Source: Bacteroidales bacterium (GTDB taxonomy: Bacteria > Bacteroidota > Bacteroidia > Bacteroidales > JAQUTK01). Taken from it: DNA of 64,000 nt. This document shows, piece after piece, positions 54,989 to 63,064 of this stretch. Numbering within the stretch: position 1 is the stretch's first letter; every line of letters starts with the position of its first letter. The position numbers were made by a program, and so were the translations under genes. The stretch is taken from assembly GCA_028709785.1 (NCBI GenBank), contig JAQUTK010000006.1, positions 55,277-119,276 on the forward strand. Reading direction: 5' to 3'. The notes beneath the pieces were generated by a model that did no database searches, was not told the DNA's origin, and saw only the letters and a program-made list of their open reading frames with translations.

Positions 54989-56653
54989 CTATTCTTTAAT
55001 CATTATTTTATAGGAGGTAACCGATATGCCATAGTCTATTTTCAAAAGATAGATTCCAGCCGGCCACCGATTTGTTTGCACCCGGTACCAGTTGTCAGAT
55101 ACTCTTTCGTCCACCAGCACTTTCCCAAACAAATTTGAAAGAGTGATACGACACCCTCTTTCTTCCATCATTACGGAGAGATACTCTTTTGACTGATAAA
55201 ATCGGGGAGTGGTGATGTTGTCTAGCTCTTTCGTTGATGCGAGTTCGCTTCCGCTCTGATAGGAGCGGAATATATTGGGAATGCCATATCCCAGGCGATT
55301 ATCAGGTTGCTCTTTCAAAGAGGCATAGTCACAGATTAGTTTAATGAGTTCCTTGTTGGTTAGTTTGGGAAATGCTTGCCACAAACAAGCAGCCATGCCT
55401 GCGATAAGAGGAGTGGAGAAAGAGGTACCATCTGTCTTGATCAGATTATCATATTGGTTGATCGCATGTATGCCAACACCCAGCGCCGCAACTTCCGGTT
55501 TTATCCGTCCATCTGCAGAGGGACCGTAAGACGTGAAGTATCCGGCGGTTGAGTCCCGGTTAACGGCACCCACTGCGAGTACGCCTTCTACATCTGAAGG
55601 TGACAGGATGGTTTTCCATGCCTTTTGCGCCTCATTACCACAACAATTTACGACCAGAATACCTTTCTTTACAGCCATGGCAGCTCCTCTGCTACAGAAA
55701 GTACTCTTTCCATCAAGTATCGAAACATCTCTGTTTTCCGAATAACCAATTTCAAAGGCTCCATATCCTAAGGAACTGCTGATAATATCGACTCCCAGAC
55801 TATCAGCATATTCCGCACCGGCAATCCAAAGATCTTCCTCCATTGGAACTTCATACGGATAATTTTCTGTTACAATCAGATAGTAGTTAGCTTCAGGTGC
55901 CGTTCCAATCATTCTTTCCGGCTGATTGCCTCCTATGATTGACAGACATCTGGTGCCATGATCAATAACGGTATATACGCTAGAGTCTGGATTGCAAAAG
56001 TTTTTTGTACTAATGATTCGGGTAGAATTAAAAGCTTGCAGCTTATCCACACCTTGAAATCCGGCATCGAGCAATGCTATTCGCATTCCTTTTCCCCTGA
56101 AGCCGGCATTGTGAAGTTTTAAACCATTGACCATCGTCAAATTTTCCAATGAGTAGCCATAGTTGACCTCGCTGATGGATCGGTTAGCGATTGCTGTTTC
56201 CCGGATCAGTTCATCATCCTCTTCGATGCTCTTTGCAGGAAGTATTCCTGTTGAACCAACTATCATTTCTTTGAAAACAAGTTTAACGTCACTTACAAAT
56301 GGCAATTTCAATAGTGAGTCGGCTACTCCGGAAAGAGAGGATTCCACTACTGCTAAGTTTAACCATCGGCTGGTCAACCGCACTGTTGATCCCGGCAGTA
56401 CTTCCTTTACGGCATTGAGAAATATCGGCGAAACAGGCAAATCGGTTGAGTCAATAGCAATACCTCTGTGCACACGTCGTACCAAAGCTGTCTGTGACAA
56501 ATAGTGTTCCGGATATTGAAGTGAATAAGTATCGGTCGTTTTGTGTGTGAAGCAGACCCGGTAATAATAGCGAAACTTTCCAGCCGTTTCAGCTGATAGA
56601 TTCAGTGAAAAACAACAGAGAAGAAGTAAGGTAAGCCGGCTATATAGATTCAT
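54989..56653 (-). CDS. Secreted S8 (subtilisin-like) serine peptidase with sorting-type C-terminus
   Basis: I chose the ATG at 56653, which begins the signal peptide MNLYSRLTLLLLCCFSLN; the longer frame from 56710 adds 19 residues before it. The 554-residue protein has the subtilisin triad in RIALLDAGF (Asp), DHGTRCLS (His) and GTSFSTPLIAGMA (Ser). A prodomain precedes it. The last 80 residues (NRWPAGIYLLKI, then SYKIMIKE) resemble the C-terminal sorting domain of type IX secretion cargo. It is the first gene of the xseA-xseB-ispD-recG run, an association that is positional rather than functional. Confidence 0.87.
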   Translation of the reverse strand: MNLYSRLTLLLLCCFSLNLSAETAGKFRYYYRVCFTHKTTDTYSLQYPEHYLSQTALVRRVHRGIAIDSTDLPVSPIFLNAVKEVLPGSTVRLTSRWLNLAVVESSLSGVADSLLKLPFVSDVKLVFKEMIVGSTGILPAKSIEEDDELIRETAIANRSISEVNYGYSLENLTMVNGLKLHNAGFRGKGMRIALLDAGFQGVDKLQAFNSTRIISTKNFCNPDSSVYTVIDHGTRCLSIIGGNQPERMIGTAPEANYYLIVTENYPYEVPMEEDLWIAGAEYADSLGVDIISSSLGYGAFEIGYSENRDVSILDGKSTFCSRGAAMAVKKGILVVNCCGNEAQKAWKTILSPSDVEGVLAVGAVNRDSTAGYFTSYGPSADGRIKPEVAALGVGIHAINQYDNLIKTDGTSFSTPLIAGMAACLWQAFPKLTNKELIKLICDYASLKEQPDNRLGYGIPNIFRSYQSGSELASTKELDNITTPRFYQSKEYLSVMMEERGCRITLSNLFGKVLVDERVSDNWYRVQTNRWPAGIYLLKIDYGISVTSYKIMIKE

Positions 56654-56760
56654 TCCGTTATTGATGTTTCTATTCAGATACAAAGTAACAAATAAAATGC
56701 CGGTAAACAATGAAAAGTTGAGGGTAAAAACCTCGGATTTGTTGGTGATAAAAGGAATTA

Positions 56761-57873
56761 TTATGCTTTTTGCAAAAGATTCAACATTTTGCGATCCAGC
56801 TTATGTCCTTTGTAATCCTCATACCTGACATCCTTACGGTTACTGTCCAAAACACCAAAAGAACCGCTCAAATTCCATAAAGACCAGCCCCATCCGTTCT
56901 CCCGGAAGATATCAAACTGGTCGGAAAGCCATGCCAATGCAACTTCATGAGGAGTCTGATTGTGACAGCCAAACTCTCCGATATGCACCTTTCCTCCTTT
57001 TTCAATCCAAGGATTCCATGCGTTGTTGAGTGTGTTGCGCAACCAGGCCTTGTCGTATGTCTTCCCATTTTCATGCAGAGGCCAACTCAATTGCTCCTTT
57101 GGATAATACATTTCTTTGTCACCATATACCCAGTTGGCTCCATAGTGTGAAATCAGCATCGGTTGATAACCTCTTCCGCTTTGGATAATGTCGGGCACAT
57201 CAATCAACGACATGAGCGGACGGCTACCAACAGCAATACCATCGACAATGATCAGACGTTTCGGATCCGCACTGCGTATCGTGTCAATAAGGCGGCGGGC
57301 TACCCTGTCATATTGGGCATCTTCAATATTGGGCGCTTCATTGATCAGATTGAAGCTTACCTCCTTATTGGAATAAGATTTGTAGCGCTCAGCAAACAGT
57401 TTCCAATGATATTCACATGCTTTCAGCGGTTCCTCATCTTTAAACAGATTGTATTTGGGGTCTGTGTTGTTGATACAATATCCCGGAGCCCGATGGAAAT
57501 TAATGTTGATGTGCAGTTTGTACTTTTTTCCCAATTCGACAGCATGATCAATCTCCTTGAGTACAGACTCGTTGATGACAAACCAATCTTCTTTGCTACT
57601 CCAGCACCAATAGGAGAGAGGCAGCCGAACAAAATTGAAACCCCAATCGGCAATGATCTCAAAGTCTTTTTCCTCAAAAGGAGTCTGATTGTCGCTGTTA
57701 AACTTGTTTAGCAGGTTAAATCCTTTCCATTGAGGCATTTTAGATCCTTTTGAAAGGGGCTTTTGACCAATTGCTTCATTCAAAGAGGCAAGTGCCGGAA
57801 CTCCGGCTAATGAGAGTGCGGAGAGCATCCCAATCTGTTTCATAAAATCTCTTCGGTTTTCCATCGTCATCAA
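56761..57873 (-). CDS. Exported GH5-like glycoside hydrolase
   Basis: The 370-residue protein has a Tat-like signal, ENRRDFMKQIGMLSALSLAG. The catalytic barrel has FVRLPLSYWCW, the acid/base Glu179 in FNLINEAPN and the nucleophile Glu300 in VHIGEFGCHNQ, the arrangement of GH5 cellulase-type enzymes. The substrate is probably a beta-linked glucan or mannan. It is a single gene, divergent from the ABC-F gene with promoters in the shared 120-base gap. It lacks accessory binding domains. Confidence 0.88.
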   Translation of the reverse strand: MMTMENRRDFMKQIGMLSALSLAGVPALASLNEAIGQKPLSKGSKMPQWKGFNLLNKFNSDNQTPFEEKDFEIIADWGFNFVRLPLSYWCWSSKEDWFVINESVLKEIDHAVELGKKYKLHININFHRAPGYCINNTDPKYNLFKDEEPLKACEYHWKLFAERYKSYSNKEVSFNLINEAPNIEDAQYDRVARRLIDTIRSADPKRLIIVDGIAVGSRPLMSLIDVPDIIQSGRGYQPMLISHYGANWVYGDKEMYYPKEQLSWPLHENGKTYDKAWLRNTLNNAWNPWIEKGGKVHIGEFGCHNQTPHEVALAWLSDQFDIFRENGWGWSLWNLSGSFGVLDSNRKDVRYEDYKGHKLDRKMLNLLQKA

Positions 57874-57904
57874 TTTTGAGGTATAAGTAACCAGTTGTAC
57901 TCCG

Positions 57905-57912
57905 CAAAGATA
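57905..57912 (-). promoter_or_regulatory. -7 promoter element for the GH5-like gene
   Basis: The minus strand reads TATCTTTG, a perfect -7 match, 32 bases before the ATG at 57873. Confidence 0.6.
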
Positions 57913-57932
57913 TATAAAACCGATTTACAGCT

Positions 57933-57963
57933 ATTGCCGCAGGAGTTTATTTTAGTACTTTTG
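57933..57963 (+). promoter_or_regulatory. Promoter for the ABC-F gene
   Basis: ATTG at 57933-57936, a 19-base spacer and TACTTTTG at 57956-57963 fit the consensus. Transcription would begin near 57970, supporting the ATG at 57994. Confidence 0.65.
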
Positions 57964-57993
57964 CATGAATTATTCAATGGATACAAACAAAAC

Positions 57994-59865
57994 ATGGCAA
58001 GTTACCTTCAGGTGGATGGATTGACCAAGTCTTTTGGCGATTTGGTGTTATTTCAGGGACTCTCATTTGGCATTGCCGAGGGAGATAAAGTAGGATTGAT
58101 AGCCCGTAACGGAGCGGGAAAGAGCACACTGCTGAATATTCTGGCAGACAAGGATGGAGTGGATGAAGGTAGTGTGGTGTATCGGCGCGATCTTCGGGTA
58201 GCCTATCTGGAGCAGGATCCCGATTTTCCCAAAGAACTGACTGTACTTGAAGCTTGCTTTTATGCCGGCAATGAAATTGTCAACGTGATCAAGGAGTATG
58301 AACGAATCATGGTGATGGACGGACATCCCGGTATTGAAGAGGTTTTGACACAGATGGATCATCTGAAGGCCTGGGACTACGAACAGAAAGTGAAACAGAT
58401 CTTATCTCAACTGAAGATTACAGATTTCAATCAGATTATCGGCACTCTTTCGGGTGGACAACTGAAGCGCGTGGCGCTCGCCAACGCACTGATTGTGGAA
58501 CCTGACCTGCTGATTCTCGATGAACCAACCAACCACCTGGATCTGGAAATGACCGAATGGTTGGAGGATTATCTTCGCCGTTCCCGCTTGAGCCTGTTGA
58601 TGGTGACCCATGATCGTTATTTCCTGGATAGGGTTTGCTCAACGATTCTCGAAATAGACAATCAGCAAATATATACCTTTAAGGGCAGTTACGCCTATTA
58701 CCTGGAGAAACGTCAGGAACGGGTGGACTCGATAAACGTTGAAATCGAACGGGCCCGCAATCTCTATCGCACCGAACTGGACTGGATGCGACGGATGCCT
58801 CAGGCCCGGGGACATAAAGCGCGTTACAGGGAAGAGGCCTTTTATGATCTGGAAAAGGTTGCGAAAAGAGATGTGACTCAACGCAATGTGGAACTGAATG
58901 TGAAAGCTTCTTATATTGGTTCGAAAATCTTTGAGGCAGATCGATTGTATAAGAAGTATGGCAATCGCACGATTCTCGATGATTTCTCGTATATCTTTTC
59001 ACGATATGAGAAGCTGGGTATTGTAGGGAATAATGGTACCGGCAAGTCCACCTTTATCAAAGTCATTATGGGATTGGTTCAGCCAGATAAAGGCACAATC
59101 GATATTGGCGAAACTGTGCGATTTGGCTACTATTCACAAGATGGGCTTCAGTTTGATGACCAGATGAAAGTCATTGATGTGGTGCGCAACATTGCGGAAG
59201 TAATCGAACTCGGTAATGGCAAACAGATGACTGCTTCACAGTTTCTGCAATATTTTCTCTTTACACCCGAGACACAGTACAGCTACGTCTATAAATTGAG
59301 CGGAGGCGAACGGAGACGTTTGTATCTCTGCACGGTGCTGATTCAGAATCCGAACTTCCTGGTGCTTGACGAACCGACCAATGATCTGGATATTGTGACG
59401 CTAAATGTGCTGGAGGAGTACTTGCAAAACTTTAAAGGATGTGTCATGGTGGTCTCTCATGATCGGTATTTCATGGACAAGGTGGTGGATCATCTGCTCG
59501 TTTTTAATGGAGAAGGAGATATCCGCGACTTTCCAGGTAGTTACTCGGATTACCGTGACTGGAAGGAAGCCCGTCAGCAACAGGAGCGTGCTGCCATCAA
59601 ACCAAAAGAGAAAGAGGAAAAGAGTGTTCGTGTGAAAGAACCGGGCAAACGAAAGATGAGCTTCAAGGAAAAACGTGAATTTGAAACTTTGGAGAAGGAT
59701 ATGGAATCGCTTGAGACGGAAAAGAAAACGATTGAAACGGCTCTTTATGACGGAAAATTATCTGCTCAGGAATTGACTGTCGCATCACAACGAATTGGAG
59801 AGATTATCAATCTGATCGATGAAAAAACGATGAGGTGGTTGGAACTAAGTGAAATAGAAGAATGA
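57994..59865 (+). CDS. ABC-F family ATPase (Uup-like)
   Basis: The start at 57994 (MASYLQVDGLTKSFG) is preferred because the promoter lies just upstream; an earlier in-frame start at 57895 would lie before the transcript. The 623-residue protein has two ABC cassettes: Walker A GLIARNGAGKSTLL and GIVGNNGTGKSTFI, signatures LSGGQLKRV and LSGGERRRL, and Walker B LLILDEPTNHLD and FLVLDEPTNDLD. There are no membrane segments. A charged coiled-coil C-terminus is like Uup. ABC-F proteins act on the ribosome; Uup has been linked to ribosome and DNA processes. It overlaps the next gene by four bases. Confidence 0.93.
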   Translation: MASYLQVDGLTKSFGDLVLFQGLSFGIAEGDKVGLIARNGAGKSTLLNILADKDGVDEGSVVYRRDLRVAYLEQDPDFPKELTVLEACFYAGNEIVNVIKEYERIMVMDGHPGIEEVLTQMDHLKAWDYEQKVKQILSQLKITDFNQIIGTLSGGQLKRVALANALIVEPDLLILDEPTNHLDLEMTEWLEDYLRRSRLSLLMVTHDRYFLDRVCSTILEIDNQQIYTFKGSYAYYLEKRQERVDSINVEIERARNLYRTELDWMRRMPQARGHKARYREEAFYDLEKVAKRDVTQRNVELNVKASYIGSKIFEADRLYKKYGNRTILDDFSYIFSRYEKLGIVGNNGTGKSTFIKVIMGLVQPDKGTIDIGETVRFGYYSQDGLQFDDQMKVIDVVRNIAEVIELGNGKQMTASQFLQYFLFTPETQYSYVYKLSGGERRRLYLCTVLIQNPNFLVLDEPTNDLDIVTLNVLEEYLQNFKGCVMVVSHDRYFMDKVVDHLLVFNGEGDIRDFPGSYSDYRDWKEARQQQERAAIKPKEKEEKSVRVKEPGKRKMSFKEKREFETLEKDMESLETEKKTIETALYDGKLSAQELTVASQRIGEIINLIDEKTMRWLELSEIEE

Positions 59866-60710
59866 CCATGTATCTTACCAACTATCATAGCCACTGTTCT
59901 TTTTGTGATGGTAGAGCTCCTATGGAAGACTTTATTATTCAGGCGATCAAGATGGGTTTTACCAGTTATGGCATATCATCTCATGCTCCTCTGCCTTTTC
60001 ATAGACGATGGGCAATGGAGAAAAGTGAAGTTTCAGCATATCTTTCGGAGTTTTGCTTCCTGAAAGAGAAATACTCCAATCAGATCGATCTGTATGTTGG
60101 AATGGAGATCGATTATCTCGATGAAGACAGTAATCCCTCAAACACTTATTTTCAATCATTACCACTCGATTATCGGATTGGATCGGTACACTTGCTGCAT
60201 GGTGTGGAAGGTGAAATAGTGGATATTGACGGGTATCGGGAAGGATTTAAAGATAATCTGATAAAATATCTGGGAGGCGAACTGAAGCCGGTCATACAAA
60301 CTTACTTTGATAAGATGATGCGAATGATTGACGGAGGTGGAATTGACTTTGTCGGTCATTGTGATAAGATCTTTTACAATGCGCTTTTTGTTTGTCCCGA
60401 CCTACTGGAAAAGGAGTGGTATAACAGACTGATGGAAGAGTATTATGATTTCATCGCTGAGCGGGGCATGATGATCGAACTCAACACCAAGGCTTTCGAT
60501 GAGACCGGTTTCTTCTTTCCCAATACAAAATACCTTCCGATGATTCGTGACCGGAAGATACCGGTTCTGGTCAATAGTGATGCCCATTATCCAGATCGCA
60601 TCAACAGTGGACTTTCATCAGGTTACGAAGCATTGCTACATTGCGGATTCAGGGAAGTGGTACAGCGAAAAGGATCATCCTGGCAGCTTAAACCTCTATA
60701 TCCTCATTGA
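59862..60710 (+). CDS. PHP-domain histidinol-phosphatase family protein
   Basis: The 282-residue protein has PHP metal-binding motifs: TNYHSHCSFCDGRAPMEDF, GISSHAPLPF, GMEIDYLDED and LVNSDAHYPDRI. It resembles HisJ/HisK histidinol phosphatase, which removes phosphate from histidinol phosphate in histidine synthesis, though PHP proteins also act on other phosphoesters. It starts inside the ABC-F gene end (ATGA overlap); an ATG at 59868 is an alternative start. No other his genes are near. Confidence 0.85.
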   Translation: MTMYLTNYHSHCSFCDGRAPMEDFIIQAIKMGFTSYGISSHAPLPFHRRWAMEKSEVSAYLSEFCFLKEKYSNQIDLYVGMEIDYLDEDSNPSNTYFQSLPLDYRIGSVHLLHGVEGEIVDIDGYREGFKDNLIKYLGGELKPVIQTYFDKMMRMIDGGGIDFVGHCDKIFYNALFVCPDLLEKEWYNRLMEEYYDFIAERGMMIELNTKAFDETGFFFPNTKYLPMIRDRKIPVLVNSDAHYPDRINSGLSSGYEALLHCGFREVVQRKGSSWQLKPLYPH

Positions 60711-60778
60711 AAAAAGATTCCTCTTGTTGTTTTAGTATATTTTAAAGGAGTCACCAAACCGCTTCTTGAAATAATCTC

Positions 60779-60786
60779 TATCTTTG
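60779..60786 (+). promoter_or_regulatory. -7 promoter element for the isomerase/epimerase lipoprotein gene
   Basis: TATCTTTG is a perfect -7 match, 33 bases before the ATG at 60820. This excludes the earlier in-frame start at 60784. Confidence 0.6.
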
Positions 60787-60819
60787 TCGCATTATCATAT
60801 AAATATAATATCAAATACA

Positions 60820-61701
60820 ATGAAAAAACGATTCTCTTTTCGAATGCTTGTATCCACATGCATTTTTTCAGGCGCAATGCTTTTTACAGCCTGTAACGCA
60901 GCTCCTAAGAAAGATATTGGTCTGCAACTTTATTCACTCCGTGATTTGATTGGGAAAGATGTACCTGGTATTCTTGACTCGGTAGGCAAAGTTGGATATA
61001 CAAATGTGGAAGCGGCCAGCTATGGTGATGGTAAGTTTTATGGAATGGACCCGGTTGCTTTCAAAGCACTGTGTGAGAAGAATGGTTTGAAGTTCCTTTC
61101 TTCACATTGCGGTCATGATTGTCCGGAAGATCTTTCTGATGCCGCTACTTGGGCATGGTGGAAGCAATGTATTGATGCTCATGCTGCTGCAGGTGTCAAG
61201 TATCTTGTACAACCTTCGATGGGAGGTAAAGCTTATGAAAGTGAAGCCGGACTATTGAAATATTGCCAGTATTTTAATAAAATCGGTGAGATGTGTAATG
61301 CAAAAGGTATCCGCTTCGGTTATCACAATCATTCCGGTGAGTTTAAGGAATTCAACGGAACAAAGATGTATGACATTATGCTGAAAAATACAGATCCGAA
61401 AAAAGTAATGTTTGAAATAGATTTATATTGGGCAGTAGAAGGTGGTGTTAATCCGGTGGATTATTTCAAACAATATCCCGGTCGCTTTATGTTGTGGCAT
61501 GTCAAAGATGTCAAAGAGATTGGTGCCAGTGGAAAAATGGATTTCAAGACTATCTTTGAGAATGCAAAAGGTTCCGGTATGAAATACATTATCGTGGAGC
61601 AGGAAGCTTATTCCATGCCTCAGATTCAAAGTGTAAAAGCCAGCCACGACTATTTGATGAAATCTGATTTCGTAAAGAAAGACTATTCAAAGAATAAGTA
61701 A
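60820..61701 (+). CDS. Lipoprotein of the sugar phosphate isomerase/epimerase (AP endonuclease 2-like) family
   Basis: The 293-residue protein has a signal peptide and lipobox LFTAC, so it is lipid-anchored. The mature part is a TIM barrel of the xylose isomerase-like family: IGLQLYSLRDLI, SSHCGHDCPE, FGYHNHSGEF, MFEIDLYWAVEGG, LWHVKDVKE and YIIVEQEAY, with the His, Glu and Asp metal ligands in place. Members epimerise or isomerise sugars; lipoprotein forms are common in Bacteroidota and may act on keto-sugars outside the cytoplasm. It is a single gene followed by a strong terminator. Confidence 0.87.
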   Translation: MKKRFSFRMLVSTCIFSGAMLFTACNAAPKKDIGLQLYSLRDLIGKDVPGILDSVGKVGYTNVEAASYGDGKFYGMDPVAFKALCEKNGLKFLSSHCGHDCPEDLSDAATWAWWKQCIDAHAAAGVKYLVQPSMGGKAYESEAGLLKYCQYFNKIGEMCNAKGIRFGYHNHSGEFKEFNGTKMYDIMLKNTDPKKVMFEIDLYWAVEGGVNPVDYFKQYPGRFMLWHVKDVKEIGASGKMDFKTIFENAKGSGMKYIIVEQEAYSMPQIQSVKASHDYLMKSDFVKKDYSKNK

Positions 61702-61751
61702 ATCGTGTTTGTTTTGACTGAAGTTTTTACGCTTTAGCAGATCAGATCAGC

Positions 61752-61791
61752 AAAGAAAAGGGAAAGTAAAAGCTTTCCCTTTTCTTTTTTT
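61752..61791 (+). terminator. Strong intrinsic terminator after the epimerase-family lipoprotein gene
   Basis: aaagaaaagggaaag (61752-61766) and ctttcccttttcttt (61773-61787) form a perfect 15-bp stem with a six-base loop, and the T-run continues to 61791. The T-run overlaps the -33 element of the next promoter. Confidence 0.9.
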
Positions 61792-61819
61792 GCAAATCAA
61801 AGTATAATCTCTACTTTTG
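61789..61819 (+). promoter_or_regulatory. Bacteroidota promoter for the aminotransferase gene
   Basis: TTTG (61789-61792), a 19-base spacer and TACTTTTG (61812-61819) match the consensus exactly. The ATG at 61865 lies 45 bases downstream. Confidence 0.75.
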
Positions 61820-61864
61820 TGGTTCAATTTTAAGTTATCGCATCTAATAAATAAAAAAAAGCAA

Positions 61865-63064
61865 ATGCCGCAAATATCTGTCCGTGGAGAAGAAATGCCT
61901 GCATCGCCCATACGAAAGTTGGTACCGTTGTCTGACAAGGCGAAAGAGAAAGGAATTACAGTTTATCATCTGAATATTGGTCAGCCAGATCTTCCTACCC
62001 CTAAAGTCGCGTTGGATGCGTTGCATAATATTGATCGCACAGTTTTGGAATACAGCCCGAGTGACGGTTACAGAAGTTATCGTGAAAAACTGACGAAATA
62101 TTACGCAAGCTATAATATCAACGTAACGGCAGACGATATCATTATTACCACCGGAGGATCAGAGGCAGTGCTGTTTGCTTTTCTGGCGTGCCTTAATCCC
62201 GGCGATGAGATTATTGTTCCGGAACCCGCTTATGCCAATTACATGGCTTTTGCAATATCCGCAGGTGCAGATATTAAAGCGATTCCTTCTACGATCGAAG
62301 AGGGTTTTGCTTTGCCTTCTGTTGATAAGTTTGAGGCTCTGATCACAGAAAAGACGCGTGGTATTTTGATCTGTAATCCAAACAATCCAACCGGCTATCT
62401 CTATACCCGCAATGAAATGAATCAGATTCGTGACATTGTTAAGAAGTACGATCTATATCTCTTTTCGGATGAAGTCTATCGTGAATTTATCTATACCGGT
62501 TCGCCTTATATTTCGGCTTGTCACCTTAAAGGAATAGAAGAGAATGTAGTTCTGATTGACTCAGTATCAAAACGTTATAGTGAGTGCGGTATCCGTATTG
62601 GAGCACTGATTACCAAGAATAAAAAGTTGCGTGCTTCTGTGATGAAGTTTTGTCAGGCGAGACTCTCACCTCCTTTGATCGGACAACTGATTGCCGAGGC
62701 TTCCCTGGATGCTTCGCAAGAATATATGCGCGATATCTATGATGAATATGTGGAACGTCGTAAGTTTCTTATTGACGGACTCAATCGTATTCCCGGAGTC
62801 TATTCACCCATTCCGATGGGTGCATTCTATACGGTAGCCCGTCTTCCGGTAGATAATGCAGATACCTTCTGCGCCTGGTGTCTCAGTGACTTTTCTTACG
62901 AAGGACAGACAGTCTTCATGGCTCCGGCATCAGGTTTTTATTCTTCACCTGAATTGGGACGCGATGAAGTGCGTATTGCCTATGTGCTTAAGAAAGAAGA
63001 TTTACAGAAGGCTTTATTCGTACTCCAAAAAGCATTGGAGGCCTATCCAGGCAGGACTATTTGA
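61865..63064 (+). CDS. Class I/II pyridoxal-phosphate aminotransferase
   Basis: I use the ATG at 61865 (MPQISVRGEEMPASPIRKL), because an earlier frame start at 61817 lies within the promoter. The 399-residue enzyme has the fold-type I aspartate aminotransferase pattern: YHLNIGQPDLPTPK, IITTGGSEAV, ICNPNNPTGYLY, the PLP-binding FSDEVYREF and the Schiff-base lysine in IDSVSKRYSECGIRIG. It probably transaminates aspartate or a related amino acid. Its stop codon overlaps the start of the next gene. Confidence 0.92.
   Translation: MPQISVRGEEMPASPIRKLVPLSDKAKEKGITVYHLNIGQPDLPTPKVALDALHNIDRTVLEYSPSDGYRSYREKLTKYYASYNINVTADDIIITTGGSEAVLFAFLACLNPGDEIIVPEPAYANYMAFAISAGADIKAIPSTIEEGFALPSVDKFEALITEKTRGILICNPNNPTGYLYTRNEMNQIRDIVKKYDLYLFSDEVYREFIYTGSPYISACHLKGIEENVVLIDSVSKRYSECGIRIGALITKNKKLRASVMKFCQARLSPPLIGQLIAEASLDASQEYMRDIYDEYVERRKFLIDGLNRIPGVYSPIPMGAFYTVARLPVDNADTFCAWCLSDFSYEGQTVFMAPASGFYSSPELGRDEVRIAYVLKKEDLQKALFVLQKALEAYPGRTI

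Noticed and set aside
57895..57993. N-terminal extension of the ABC-F protein
   Set aside because: The promoter -7 box is at 57956-57963, inside the extension, so a transcript would start after the alternative start codon.
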